Source of the DNA: an uncultured Spirochaetaceae bacterium
GTDB lineage: Bacteria > Spirochaetota > Spirochaetia > Sphaerochaetales > Sphaerochaetaceae
Length of the DNA stretch: 64,000 nucleotides
Direction of reading: 5' to 3'
Assembly (NCBI GenBank): GCA_944390725.1
Contig: CALXQU010000002.1
Location: forward strand, 1-64,000
How positions within the stretch are numbered: the first letter of the stretch is position 1; each line of letters begins with the position of its first letter. Below the pieces are notes generated by a model. The model made no database searches, was not told where the DNA came from, and was given only the letters and a program-made list of their open reading frames with translations. Below are positions 52,461 to 61,990 of the stretch, one piece after another. The position numbers and the translations under genes were made by a program.

Positions 52461-53566
52461 ACAGCCTCCTTCTTCCTGAAGATACGCCTGAGACGGGCCG
52501 ATGTCCGCGCCCAGGAGAGCTCCTTATCGCCCATGATGCCCCTGGAGAAGAAGAGGACTATCAGCATGATGATCACCGAGAAGGCAAGCCTGCGGAAGCC
52601 GGAGCGGAAGATATGCTCGGCATGGATGCCGAGGAACGTGCCCATATCCAGGCCGCGGAGCCACCATTCCGAGAGCGCAATATACAGGAATGAGGCGATG
52701 CATGATCCCGATATCGAGCCGATGCCGCCGATGACGACTATCAGCAGGATCTCATAGGTCAGCATCGACCTGAACTGCTGCGCCTGCACAGTATACTGGA
52801 ACATCGCCAGGAGCGCACCTGACACCCCCGCGAAGAAGGAGGAGATGACGAAGGACAGCTCCTTGTGCATGAAGAGGTTGATGCCCATCGCCTCGGCAGC
52901 CGTCTCATCATCCCTGATGGCCTTGAAGGCCCTGCCGAACGAGGAGTTTATCAGGAGCACGATCAGCAGTATGCATATGCCGCAGACGACGAACACGAAG
53001 AATGTCTGCGGTACCGGGATATCCGTGAACGGGAACGTGATCCTTGAGAGGTCCTTGAACTCCCTCAGCAGGTTGGCCCCATTCGTCAGCGGTCCCAGCA
53101 CATCCCACTGGAACACGGCCCTGATGATCTCGGCGAATCCCAGCGTAGCGATGGCAAGGTAATCGGACTTGAGCCTCAGGACAGGAAGCCCGATGAGGAA
53201 GGCGAACAGAGCCGCCGCCAGCCCGGCAGCCAGAAGCCCAACGAAGACGCCGGTATCGAATCCGACGATGCAGTCATAGTACTTGTATACCCTCTCGGAG
53301 GCCTTCACCTCCACCGGCATCGTGAAGATGGCATAGGTATATGCCCCGACGAGCATGAACCCCGCCTGCCCCAGAGAGAAGAGGCCGGTAAAGCCGTTGA
53401 GGAGGTTCATCGATACCGCTACAAGCGAATAGATGGCTCCCTTCTTCAGCACGGTGAAGAGCATATGGGTCGGCCTCATGGTCAGCTCGAGCACGAGGAC
53501 CAGGCCATAAACGGCAGCTATGGCGACGAAGAGCCTGATGAGATGATTGCGTTTCTCCCTATCCAT
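52457..53566 (-). CDS. livM: Branched-chain-type amino-acid ABC permease LivM
   Basis: A 369-residue permease with about nine to ten helices. The motif FSLGQAGFMLVGAYTYA and the EAA-like loop FKAIRDDETAAEAMGINL identify LivM. It forms the pore with LivH. GGAGG five bases upstream supports ATG 53566; a ten-base gap to livH. Confidence 0.92.
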   Translation of the reverse strand: MDREKRNHLIRLFVAIAAVYGLVLVLELTMRPTHMLFTVLKKGAIYSLVAVSMNLLNGFTGLFSLGQAGFMLVGAYTYAIFTMPVEVKASERVYKYYDCIVGFDTGVFVGLLAAGLAAALFAFLIGLPVLRLKSDYLAIATLGFAEIIRAVFQWDVLGPLTNGANLLREFKDLSRITFPFTDIPVPQTFFVFVVCGICILLIVLLINSSFGRAFKAIRDDETAAEAMGINLFMHKELSFVISSFFAGVSGALLAMFQYTVQAQQFRSMLTYEILLIVVIGGIGSISGSCIASFLYIALSEWWLRGLDMGTFLGIHAEHIFRSGFRRLAFSVIIMLIVLFFSRGIMGDKELSWARTSARLRRIFRKKEAV

Positions 53567-53576
53567 ATATCCCTCC

Positions 53577-54491
53577 TCAGACCTTGTCGACCGACTTCTC
53601 GCCGAAAAGCCCTGTCGGCTTGACGACGAGCACGACTATCAGGAAAGCAAACGTGAACGCATCGGAGAACGTCGTCCATCCCGAGCCTGGGATGCCGAAG
53701 ATCGACGCACCGCCCTTGATGATATTCTCGCAGATGCCGATGATGAATGCGCCGATGACAGCGCCTGGAATCGAGCCGATGCCGCCGAATACGGCTGCTA
53801 CGAATGCCTTGAGGCCCGGCATCGATCCGCTTGTCGGGGTCACGGACGCATAGTTCGTGAAATAGAGCAGCGATGCGACCGCGGCAAGCAGCGAGCCGAT
53901 TATGAAGGTAATCGAGATGACCCTGTTTATCTTGATGCCCATGAGCTGGCTGGTCTCGAAATCCCTGGAGACAGCGCGCATGGCCATGCCGATCTTCGTA
54001 TGCTTTATCAGGAACGTGAGGAGGAACACAAGCGCTATCGTCACGAATGGCGTGACTATCGTCACCATCCTCGTAGTCGATCCCCAGATATCGACGGAAC
54101 GGGCCAGGAAACCTATCTCGGGATAGACCTTGGCCAGCCCGCCGGTGAAGTACAGGGCAGCATTCTGCAGCAGGTATGAGACGCCGATTGCGCTGATCAT
54201 GACGGACATCCTCGGCGCTGACCTCAGCGGCCTGTAGGCGACCCTCTCGATGAGGAAGCCAAGAAGGATGGTCAGGACAATCACCAGCGGGATCGATACT
54301 GCGAACGGCAATGATGCTGAAAGGTAGACCATCATGAGCCCTGCGCACATGAACACATCGCCATGCGCGAAATTGATGAGCCTGAGTATGCCATAGACCA
54401 TCGTATAGCCGATGGCAATCAGGGCGTACTGCCCTCCGACGGAGATGCCGGAGAGGAAATATGAAAGATTCTGATGGAAGAAATCCGCCAC
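53577..54491 (-). CDS. livH: Branched-chain-type amino-acid ABC permease LivH
   Basis: A 304-residue permease of eight or so helices. LINFAHGDVFMCAGLMMV and the loop MRAVSRDFETSQLMGIKINR are LivH motifs. A GTG start at 54491 has GGAGG eight bases upstream. Located directly after the binding-protein gene. Confidence 0.92.
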   Translation of the reverse strand: MADFFHQNLSYFLSGISVGGQYALIAIGYTMVYGILRLINFAHGDVFMCAGLMMVYLSASLPFAVSIPLVIVLTILLGFLIERVAYRPLRSAPRMSVMISAIGVSYLLQNAALYFTGGLAKVYPEIGFLARSVDIWGSTTRMVTIVTPFVTIALVFLLTFLIKHTKIGMAMRAVSRDFETSQLMGIKINRVISITFIIGSLLAAVASLLYFTNYASVTPTSGSMPGLKAFVAAVFGGIGSIPGAVIGAFIIGICENIIKGGASIFGIPGSGWTTFSDAFTFAFLIVVLVVKPTGLFGEKSVDKV

Positions 54492-54551
54492 GCGGCTTAC
54501 CTCCTAAGGAAAAGAATCAGCGGCAGGGAACCCTGCCGCGAATAGACCCGA

Positions 54552-55724
54552 TCAGTCAACGACTACGGCAGGAAGCGCATCCCATCCACCTGTCTCGGTA
54601 TTGGCATGCTTTACATATACGGTGTTGCGGATGGCATCGCCATTGACCTGGTCAAGCGCGATATGCCCGGTGACGCCGTCAATCTCCGTCGTCCAGAGGG
54701 CTTCCATGATATCCGCAGGATCCGTGCTGCCGGCATTCTGGATTGCCTGGAGCGCGAAGTAGTACGCATCATAGCCCATCGCTGTCACCGCGCTGATCGT
54801 ATCATCGCCGCCGTTGTTCGAGAGCCTTGTGGAATCCGCGTTCACCCATTCCTTGAAGGAAGCATCGAACTCGGGATCCGCGCCTTCCGGATAGAATGTC
54901 GTCACCGTGATATCGACATCCTTGCCGAGAGCTGCCTGCAGGATGACATTGCTGTCCCATGTATCGCCTGCGAGGATCGGCATGCCGAGTCCCTGGCTGG
55001 CGCTCTGGTTGATGATCAGCTGGGCCGCCTCAGTGGATACAGGCGAGAAGAAGACCTCGCAACCGCCGTTCTTCGCGTTCGCGATATATGACGTGAAGTC
55101 AGAGTTGCCTTCAGGGAATGTCTCGGAGACAACCTCCCCGCCAAGGGCTGTGAACTGCTCGACGAAGTAGTTCACGAGGCCGCCGGAGTAGTCATCGCCA
55201 AGCTTGGCAAGGCAGTATACCTTCCTCGCGCCAAGGGTATTGTATGCATAGTTCGCAAGGACAGTGCCCTGGAACGGGTCGAGGTAGCAGATGCGGAAGT
55301 AGTGCGAGTTGCCCTCCGTCACCTGCGGGTTGGTGCATGTGATGCCGATGACAGGCACGCCTGCTACGCGGAACGTATCGCTTCCCGCGATGGATACGCC
55401 TGAGCCATATGATCCGAGGACGACCGATGCACCCGCATTGATGAGGGTAGCAGCCGCGGATGCAGCCCTGTCGTTCGAGCTTTCGTTATCAGCAAGGACG
55501 AGCTCTACAGTATATTCCTTATCACCCACCGCGACAGTCGGCGTAAGGGCGTTGGCATACTGGATTCCGAGAGTCTCCTGTTTGCCACCGGCACCGTTAT
55601 CGCCGGAAGCCGGTTCGAAGACACCGATCTTCACGACTGTGGAGTCAGACTCGCCTGATCCGCCTGCGAATACCATCGCACAGGAAAGGAGAACCATAGC
55701 CAACAGGAACGTCTTCTTTTTCAT
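54552..55724 (-). CDS. livK: LivK-like substrate-binding protein
   Basis: A 390-residue periplasmic-type binding protein with signal MKKKTFLLAMVLLSCAMVFA, probably acylated at a Cys in LLSC or retained by the membrane. The mature part has the Venus-flytrap fold with VVLGSYGSGVSIAG and YDAYYFALQAI. The ligand may be branched-chain or another amino acid. The upstream promoter carries paired ARG boxes, hinting that arginine or arginine-linked amino acids matter. GAGGAGG sits four to five bases before ATG 55724. Confidence 0.9.
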   Translation of the reverse strand: MKKKTFLLAMVLLSCAMVFAGGSGESDSTVVKIGVFEPASGDNGAGGKQETLGIQYANALTPTVAVGDKEYTVELVLADNESSNDRAASAAATLINAGASVVLGSYGSGVSIAGSDTFRVAGVPVIGITCTNPQVTEGNSHYFRICYLDPFQGTVLANYAYNTLGARKVYCLAKLGDDYSGGLVNYFVEQFTALGGEVVSETFPEGNSDFTSYIANAKNGGCEVFFSPVSTEAAQLIINQSASQGLGMPILAGDTWDSNVILQAALGKDVDITVTTFYPEGADPEFDASFKEWVNADSTRLSNNGGDDTISAVTAMGYDAYYFALQAIQNAGSTDPADIMEALWTTEIDGVTGHIALDQVNGDAIRNTVYVKHANTETGGWDALPAVVVD

Positions 55725-55800
55725 TTTTCCCTCCTCATTTGCAGATAATTCTTTATCTAGATTGCAATAGCACATAGAAAAAGCTTTCCTGCTTTCCTTG

Positions 55801-55829
55801 ATGATACAAACTATTCGGCGTCTTGTCAG
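55801..55829 (-). promoter_or_regulatory. livK promoter
   Basis: On the minus strand CTGACA (-35, 55829-55824), a 17-base spacer, then TATCAT (-10, 55806-55801). Both are five-of-six matches. Transcription would begin about 70 bases upstream of livK. Confidence 0.7.
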
Positions 55830-55835
55830 TGTTCA

Positions 55836-55874
55836 GATGCATTTTTATTGAATAATTTTGCATTTTTATGGATA
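55836..55874 (-). promoter_or_regulatory. Paired ARG boxes upstream of the liv promoter
   Basis: On the minus strand TATCCATAAAAATGCAAA (55874-55857) matches TNTGNATWWWWATNCANA at all but one defined position. A weaker copy at 55853-55836 (ATTCAATAAAAATGCATC) follows after a three-base gap, giving the 21-bp centre spacing known for ArgR hexamer binding. They end seven bases upstream of the -35 box, suggesting control of livK by ArgR, perhaps activation. Confidence 0.6.
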
Positions 55875-55916
55875 TAGAACAGCGGGAATGGCGATTGATG
55901 ATACATTCAGGAACGC

Positions 55917-55947
55917 AAAATGCCGCACGGCGGAAAGCCATGCGGCA
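55917..55947 (-). terminator. Terminator of the argCJBD operon
   Basis: On the minus strand a stem of TGCCGCA and TGCGGCA (with an extra GGC/GCC pairing) is followed by TTTT. It sits 29 bases beyond the argD stop, so liv has its own promoter. Confidence 0.85.
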
Positions 55948-55975
55948 TCATATGGGCCATATCAGGCAATGCCTG

Positions 55976-57157
55976 TCAGATGGCTGAGAGGGCCTCATCG
56001 ACTATGGATGCGGCCTTATCGATATCCTCCCTGGAAGCGATGAGAGGCGGTACGAACCTGAGGACAGTATAGCCAGCCGAGCATACGAGCAGGCCCCTCT
56101 TCATGCACTCCGCGATGACATCGCGCGGCGGGACCTTGAGGTCGATTCCCTGCATGAATCCCCTGCCCCTTACCTCGATTGCCTTGTCAGGATGCTTAGC
56201 GACCACCTCATTAAGCCTCTGGGTGAGGTATGCACCGTTGGAAGCCACCTCGCCGGAAAGCGACGGCAGCTTGGCAAGGAGCACCTCCGCAAGGGCGGCA
56301 GCCGCCACATTGCCGCCGAAAGTCGCTGCATGGTCTCCCGGGGAGAAGACACCCGCAGCGCGCTCGAATGCAAGGCATGCACCCATCGGCAATCCGCCGC
56401 CAAGGGCCTTGGCGAGGGTAAGCACATCAGGCTTCACGCCATAGTGCTGGAAGCAGAACGACTTGCCCGTCCTGCCCATGCCGCACTGGACCTCATCGAA
56501 GATCAGGAGCATATCATTGCTGTCGCAGAGCTCCCTGAGCCCCTGCATGAAGCCCTCCTCGGCAGGGATGATGCCTCCCTCTCCCTGCAGCGGCTCCACG
56601 ATGATGGCCGCAGTCCGCCCGCCGATGAGCGCCTTTACGGAATCGAGGTCATTGTATTCGGCATAGACGACGCCAGGCAGCATCGGGGCGAAGCCCTTAT
56701 GGTACTTCTCCTGGCCGGTGACGGTAATGGCGCCATAAGTCCTGCCATGGAACGAGTGCTGGAAGGAGATGATCTCATTCCTGCCCCTGGAAGAACCGTA
56801 TTTCCTGGCAAGCTTCAGGGCAGCCTCATTGGCTTCCGCGCCGCTGTTGCAGAAGAAGACCTCCTTTGACCCCGCCAGCTCATTGAGCATCCTCGCCGCA
56901 TTGACTGCATGGCGGTTGTAGTAGAGATTCGACGTGTGGAATACGCCCTCATCCATGACAGCCAGAAGCGCCTTCCTCTCCTCCTCATTGCCATAGCCGA
57001 GCGCATTGACGGCTATGCCCGCCACGAAGTCTAGATAGCTATTGCCATCCTCATCGGTAAGATACATCCCCTTGCCTGATGCTATCGCGATCGGGAACTG
57101 GGAATAGTTCTTCATATAGTTCGCCTTGCCGAGCGACACGACCATGCTGTTCGTCAT
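55976..57157 (-). CDS. argD: Acetylornithine aminotransferase
   Basis: A 393-residue PLP enzyme turning N-acetylglutamate semialdehyde into N-acetylornithine. YLDFVAGIAVNALGY and the catalytic-lysine region VLTLAKALGGGLPMGACLAF are class III aminotransferase motifs; LIFDEVQCGMGRTG is also seen. Last gene of argC-argJ-argB-argD, overlapping argB (ATGA). Confidence 0.93.
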   Translation of the reverse strand: MTNSMVVSLGKANYMKNYSQFPIAIASGKGMYLTDEDGNSYLDFVAGIAVNALGYGNEEERKALLAVMDEGVFHTSNLYYNRHAVNAARMLNELAGSKEVFFCNSGAEANEAALKLARKYGSSRGRNEIISFQHSFHGRTYGAITVTGQEKYHKGFAPMLPGVVYAEYNDLDSVKALIGGRTAAIIVEPLQGEGGIIPAEEGFMQGLRELCDSNDMLLIFDEVQCGMGRTGKSFCFQHYGVKPDVLTLAKALGGGLPMGACLAFERAAGVFSPGDHAATFGGNVAAAALAEVLLAKLPSLSGEVASNGAYLTQRLNEVVAKHPDKAIEVRGRGFMQGIDLKVPPRDVIAECMKRGLLVCSAGYTVLRFVPPLIASREDIDKAASIVDEALSAI

Positions 57158-58032
57158 ACTGCAGCCTCCGGAGTGACCATCGTTCCGACGCCGCTTGCCG
57201 TGAATATCTCGAGGAGCATCGAGTGCGGCAGGCGTCCATCGAGGACGTGAACGGTCTTCACGCCCTTATCGAGAGCATCAAGGCAGCACTCCACCTTAGG
57301 TATCATGCCTCCCTTGATCGTACCATCCGCTATCAGCGCCTTCGCCTCAGCGGCATTCATGCGCCTGATGATCGATGACGGGTCATCCTTATCGCGCAGG
57401 ATGCCCTCGACATCGGTCAGGAAGACCAGCTTCTGCGCATTGAGGGCCCCAGCGATTGCCGATGCGGCATAGTCCGCATTGATATTATATGTCTGCGAAT
57501 AGGAATCGACGCCTACAGGCGAGATGACAGGGACATAGCCAGAGGAGAGCAGCGTATCGATGAGATGGATGTCGACCTTCTCAATCTCCCCGACGAAGCC
57601 GAGGTCCCTGCCCTTGTCATCGACCTTCTTCCTGGCAACGAGCGTATGGCCATCCTTGCCGTTGATGCCGCACGACTCGATACCGAGCGACTCAAGGCTT
57701 TCGACCAGGCTCTTGCCTATGGAGCCGGAAAGGACCATCTCCGCCACGGAAGCGGTCTCCGCATCGGTGACCCTGAGCCCATCCACGAAAACAGTCTCCT
57801 TGCCGAGCCGCTCAAGCAGCGAGGAGATCTCCTTGCCGCCGCCATGGACGACCACCGGCTTCAGGCCGATATACTTCAGCAGCGCGATATCGCGGATGAC
57901 GGAGCGCTTCAGCTTCTCATCGATCATAGCCGACCCGCCATACTTCACTACTACGATCGTACCTGCGAACTTCCTTATATACGGTATGGCCTCGACCAGG
58001 ACATCCGCCTTCGCTCTTTCGGTCTCGTACAT
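57154..58032 (-). CDS. argB: Acetylglutamate kinase
   Basis: A 292-residue amino-acid kinase phosphorylating N-acetylglutamate. VVVKYGGSAM and VVVHGGGKEI at the N-terminus and NINADYAASAIAGAL with FLTDVEGIL form the active site. The N-terminal helix before the kinase fold, seen here, is common in arginine-inhibited hexameric forms. It lies between argJ and argD. Confidence 0.94.
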   Translation of the reverse strand: MYETERAKADVLVEAIPYIRKFAGTIVVVKYGGSAMIDEKLKRSVIRDIALLKYIGLKPVVVHGGGKEISSLLERLGKETVFVDGLRVTDAETASVAEMVLSGSIGKSLVESLESLGIESCGINGKDGHTLVARKKVDDKGRDLGFVGEIEKVDIHLIDTLLSSGYVPVISPVGVDSYSQTYNINADYAASAIAGALNAQKLVFLTDVEGILRDKDDPSSIIRRMNAAEAKALIADGTIKGGMIPKVECCLDALDKGVKTVHVLDGRLPHSMLLEIFTASGVGTMVTPEAAV

Positions 58033-58033
58033 A

Positions 58034-59242
58034 TCAGCTCCTGTAGTCCCCGTTGATCTTCACGTAATCATATGTGAGGTCGCAGCCCCATGCGGAAGCC
58101 TCTCCTTCCCCCTGATGGCAATCGGCGACTGCGCCGACTTCCTTCTCAAGGAGGATCTCCTTGGCCCTGTCCTCATCGAATGCCACCGGCTGCCCTGAGG
58201 CAAGCACCTGCAGGCTCCCTTTCGGGGACACGAACGAGAGGTCGACGAGACCCGGATCGAAATCAGCGCCCGAATAGCCCATCGCGCAGAGAATCCTGCC
58301 CCAGTTGGCATCGCTGCCGAAGAAGGCTGCCTTCACGAGCGATGAGGAGACGACCGCGCGGGCAAGGGTCTTCGCATCGGACTTCGTCTTCGCGCCCTTC
58401 ACCGTCATCTCGATGAAGCGGGTGGCTCCTTCGCCATCGCGCGCGATCATCCTCGCGAGAGTGCCGAGGACATACCTGAAAGCCTCCTCGAAGACGGCAT
58501 AGCCCTCCGTACCCTCCATTATCTCCCTGTTGCCGGCCATGCCGTTGGCAAGGACGAGCACGGAATCGTTCGTCGAGGTATCGCCATCGACCGAGATCAT
58601 GTTGTATGTATCATCGACGGTCCTGCCGAGCAGCTTCTGCAGCACTTCATGGGAAACCGCAGCATCCGTCGTGATGAACGAGAGCGTCGTAGCCATGTTC
58701 GGATGGATCATCCCGGAGCCCTTGGCCATGCCGCCGATGGTGACCTTCTTCCCGCCGATCTCCACGGAGCAGGCAGCTGTCTTGGCGAAGGTATCGGTAG
58801 TCAGTATCGCCTGCGCGGCATCCTTCCAGTCCGCGGAGAGAGATGATGCGAGGACCTTCTCGCCATTGCGGATCTTCTCCATATCGAGATTGACGCCGAT
58901 GACTCCTGTCGATGCGACAAGGACGAGCTCCTTCTCCGTAGAGAGGAGGCCTGCCGCATATGCAGCCATCTCCTCCGCATCCTTCATCCCCTGCTCTCCC
59001 GTGCAGGCATTGGCATTGCCGCTGTTCACGACGATAGCCCTGGCCTTGCCTGCCGCAGTCACCTTCATGTCCCAGATGACAGGGGCAGCCTTCACCCTGT
59101 TCGTCGTATATGTCCCGGCTGCTGCCGCATCGGTATCGGATACGATCATCGCCATATCCTTCCTGACCTTCTTCAGGCCGGCGAAGATGCCTGCAGCCCT
59201 ATATCCCCTGGCGCTTGTCACGCCTCCTTCGAATATCTCCAT
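58034..59242 (-). CDS. argJ: Glutamate N-acetyltransferase (ornithine acetyltransferase)
   Basis: A 402-residue self-cleaving enzyme that recycles acetyl groups from acetylornithine to glutamate. The autoproteolysis site MIHPNMATTLSFITTDA has the catalytic Thr in NMATT, and NSGNANACTGEQG is conserved. Its presence with argC/B/D implies the cyclic acetyl pathway. One base separates it from argB. Confidence 0.94.
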   Translation of the reverse strand: MEIFEGGVTSARGYRAAGIFAGLKKVRKDMAMIVSDTDAAAAGTYTTNRVKAAPVIWDMKVTAAGKARAIVVNSGNANACTGEQGMKDAEEMAAYAAGLLSTEKELVLVASTGVIGVNLDMEKIRNGEKVLASSLSADWKDAAQAILTTDTFAKTAACSVEIGGKKVTIGGMAKGSGMIHPNMATTLSFITTDAAVSHEVLQKLLGRTVDDTYNMISVDGDTSTNDSVLVLANGMAGNREIMEGTEGYAVFEEAFRYVLGTLARMIARDGEGATRFIEMTVKGAKTKSDAKTLARAVVSSSLVKAAFFGSDANWGRILCAMGYSGADFDPGLVDLSFVSPKGSLQVLASGQPVAFDEDRAKEILLEKEVGAVADCHQGEGEASAWGCDLTYDYVKINGDYRS

Positions 59243-59251
59243 TTCCTCTCC

Positions 59252-60289
59252 TTAGAATGGCGAGCCGGCAGCAATCTGCAGCCCGGTCCTCTCATCGAGC
59301 CCGAAGAGCAGGTTCATGTTCTGCACCGCCTGCCCCGCAGCCCCCTTGCCGAGGTTGTCTATCGCGCCCATCGCGATGATATTGCCTGTGCGGCTGTCTA
59401 TCCTCCAGCCGATATCCACCGTGTTCGTACCCTTCACGTACCTCGTCTCAGGAGACCCGTCGACCAGGCGGATGAAAGGCTCATCCTTATACATCGAATA
59501 AGCCCTGGCCACATCATCGTCGCTTACGCCCGGCCTGAGCTTCGCATAGCAGGTGGCAAGGATGCCCCTGTTCATCGGCACGAGATGGGGAGTGAACTGC
59601 AGCACGATATCCCGGCCGGCAGCCGCGGAAAGCTCCTGCTCTATCTCCGGGGTATGGCGATGGGTCGCGACCCCATATGCCTTGAAATTCTCGTTGACCT
59701 CGCAGAAGAGGGAACCGAGCTTCTCGCTCCTTCCTGCTCCCGACGTACCGCTCTTGGCATCGATCACTATCGTATCGGGGTCGATAAGGCCCTCCCTGAC
59801 CAGCGGATAGAGCGTGAGGATCGAGCAAGTCGTATAGCATCCCGGATTGGCTACGAGCCTCCTGCCCCTGATCTCATCCCTGTGGATCTCCACAAGGCCA
59901 TAGACCGCTTCCGCAAGCAGCTCGGAGCTATGATGTTCCGTCCTGTACCAGGCACTGTAGGTATCAGCCGAATGGAGGCGGTAATCCGCGCCGAGGTCAA
60001 TCACCTTCATCCTATCGAGAAGGGCGGGAGTCACATACGAGGATGCAAGACCTGCAGGAAGCGCCAGGAAAAGGACATCGGCACCGGATGATGCCGCCTT
60101 GGCGATATCATCATCGGAAAGCGTGATATCACAGACCGTACGCATCCCCGGATAGATATCCGAGAACTTCCTTCCCGCATATGAATGGGAAGCAAGGAAG
60201 ACGATTTCCGCTTCAGGATGCCCGGAAAGGAGCCTCACCAGCTCCGCGCCTGCATACCCTGTCGCACCCATTACTGCTGCCTTGATCAT
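59252..60289 (-). CDS. argC: N-acetyl-gamma-glutamyl-phosphate reductase
   Basis: A 345-residue NADPH enzyme of arginine synthesis. The Rossmann start AAVMGATGYAGAELVRLL and the catalytic cysteine in VANPGCYTT are clear. ATG 60289 has GGAGG four bases upstream; longer frames upstream are excluded by the ARG-box promoter. First gene of argCJBD. Confidence 0.95.
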   Translation of the reverse strand: MIKAAVMGATGYAGAELVRLLSGHPEAEIVFLASHSYAGRKFSDIYPGMRTVCDITLSDDDIAKAASSGADVLFLALPAGLASSYVTPALLDRMKVIDLGADYRLHSADTYSAWYRTEHHSSELLAEAVYGLVEIHRDEIRGRRLVANPGCYTTCSILTLYPLVREGLIDPDTIVIDAKSGTSGAGRSEKLGSLFCEVNENFKAYGVATHRHTPEIEQELSAAAGRDIVLQFTPHLVPMNRGILATCYAKLRPGVSDDDVARAYSMYKDEPFIRLVDGSPETRYVKGTNTVDIGWRIDSRTGNIIAMGAIDNLGKGAAGQAVQNMNLLFGLDERTGLQIAAGSPF

Positions 60290-60304
60290 TATTCCTCCAG
60301 AATA

Positions 60305-60362
60305 CGGCATAATTATACATATAATGCAGGATTTGCCTAGTATCCATGCATAAATATTTAAT
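60305..60362 (-). promoter_or_regulatory. argC operator region with two ARG-like boxes
   Basis: A minus-strand match, TATGTATAATTATGCCG (about 60321-60305), fits the first 15 positions of TNTGNATWWWWATNCANA, and a second AT-rich site with TATGCAT spans about 60345-60362. The second lies between TTCAAT (-35-like) and GATACT (-10-like), so ArgR binding would block transcription. Spacing of the two is 40 bp. Confidence 0.6.
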
Positions 60363-60377
60363 TGAATTGCATATTGC

Positions 60378-61067
60378 CTAAATCCAGAAAACCGGGTTCC
60401 CAGCCTCCTCCAGACCAAGCTTGCGCTGCAGGAGCAGGCTCTTCGTGTTGCCGTCGATGATATGGCAGAACGGTATGGCCCCTTCGTCGATCACGTCCGT
60501 TATCATGACCCTCTCCAGCAGCTCGCCAAATCCTCTCCTCCGCCTGTCCTCGCGTACCTCCAGCATGCCCATGGACCCCTCCGCATGGCGCCCGACGAAT
60601 CCGACAAGCTCCCCATCTGCCTCCAGGCCGATGATGGCACCGGCCTTCAGCCTGGATGCGACATATGCGGCATCGCCGAGCTTATAGTGGCTATGGACGA
60701 AATCGAAATCCTCCATGCCCAGCCTGCGGATGCTGCATCCAGCGGGAAGCTCCGCCGCCAGTCCATTGCCGGTATAGACGAACTGCCATGTAAGCTGCGG
60801 CTCCTCTTCCGGCTGATACCTGTCGGTGAATTCACCGAAGAGCGCATCTGAATGTATGGTGTATCCATGGCGGCGCGGAATATGGCGGGCTACTATTCCC
60901 GGGTTCCCTCCCTGGAATATGGCGGCCATGGCCCTGCGCCTGCCTGACACGACAATCCCGTCAGAGGTGAGGTAGTCGACTGAGAAGCCATAGCGGGAAA
61001 CGGCCTCCGAGATATCGGCATACTCCACGATATCCTCGCCAAGGAGGGCGATGGCATCCTCGTTCAA
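60378..61067 (-). CDS. GNAT-family acetyltransferase
   Basis: A 229-residue protein with the C-terminal GNAT acyl-CoA fold: [20 protein letters not shown] and the pyrophosphate loop [12 protein letters not shown]. The substrate is unknown. TTG 61067 overlaps the metA stop and has GGAGG seven bases upstream. It is the third gene of metY-metA-GNAT and might acetylate a sulfur amino acid. Confidence 0.75.
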   Translation of the reverse strand: MNEDAIALLGEDIVEYADISEAVSRYGFSVDYLTSDGIVVSGRRRAMAAIFQGGNPGIVARHIPRRHGYTIHSDALFGEFTDRYQPEEEPQLTWQFVYTGNGLAAELPAGCSIRRLGMEDFDFVHSHYKLGDAAYVASRLKAGAIIGLEADGELVGFVGRHAEGSMGMLEVREDRRRRGFGELLERVMITDVIDEGAIPFCHIIDGNTKSLLLQRKLGLEEAGNPVFWI

Positions 61068-61990
61068 TTGGCTGCCTCCAGCGTGGTGAGGTCATATGGC
61101 GTAGTCTGGTATACGAAGTAGTTCAGCCAGTTCGAATACAGCAGGTTCGCATGGCCCCGCCATCTGACTATCGGATCCTTTTCCGGATCGTCATCGGGGA
61201 AATAGTTCTCTGGAACCGGGGTATCCATCCCCGCGGCCCTGTCGCGGAGGTATTCCGACTTCAGCGTATCAGGATCGTATTCAGAATGGCCTGAGATGAA
61301 TATCTGGCGGCCGTTCTTCGTCATGGCGGCATAGACCCCGGCCTCGTCCGAGGCTGCGAGGACCTTCAGCCTCCTCTCCTTCCTCATATCCTCGATATCC
61401 ACGGTGGTATAGCGGGAATGCGGCACGTAGAAGACATCGTCGAACCCGCGGAAGAGCACTGGATTGCGGTATATCACGCGATGTGGATAGACGCCGAAGA
61501 GCTTCCTACCCAGATCCTTCTTCTCGATGCCGAAATGATAGTAGAGCCCTGCCTGCGCGCCCCAGCAGATATGGAATGTCGAATGGACATGGCGCTTGGA
61601 CCACTCCATGATCATGCAGAGCTCATCCCAGTACTCGACCTCCTCGAACGGAAGGTTCTCCACCGGGGCGCCTGTTATGACCATGCCATCGAAGTTCTCA
61701 TCCTTCACATCAGGGAATGTCTTATAGAAGGCAAGCATATGCTCGGGGGAGGTGTTCTTCGCGACATGGCTCTGCACCTGCATCAGCGTAAGCTCCACCT
61801 GCAGCGGAGTATTGCCCAGCAGACGCGAAAGCTGCGTCTCGGTGGCGATCTTCGTAGGCATCAGGTTGAGCAGCAGGATGCGCAGCGGACGCATATCCTG
61901 CGTCCGCGCCCTGTGCTCCGTCATGACGAAGATGTTCTCGCCCTCCAGCACTTTCCTGGCCGGCAGCTTGTCAGGGATCTTTATCGGCAT
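61064..61990 (-). CDS. metA: Homoserine O-acyltransferase (MetA-type)
   Basis: A 308-residue enzyme activating homoserine with acetyl- or succinyl-Co[21 protein letters not shown], the catalytic Cys in [13 protein letters not shown] and the His/Glu region ISGHSEYD are typical. Its downstream partner MetY suggests O-acetylhomoserine, hence transacetylase activity. ATG 61990 starts inside the metY 3' end (10-base overlap). Confidence 0.92.
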   Translation of the reverse strand: MPIKIPDKLPARKVLEGENIFVMTEHRARTQDMRPLRILLLNLMPTKIATETQLSRLLGNTPLQVELTLMQVQSHVAKNTSPEHMLAFYKTFPDVKDENFDGMVITGAPVENLPFEEVEYWDELCMIMEWSKRHVHSTFHICWGAQAGLYYHFGIEKKDLGRKLFGVYPHRVIYRNPVLFRGFDDVFYVPHSRYTTVDIEDMRKERRLKVLAASDEAGVYAAMTKNGRQIFISGHSEYDPDTLKSEYLRDRAAGMDTPVPENYFPDDDPEKDPIVRWRGHANLLYSNWLNYFVYQTTPYDLTTLEAAN

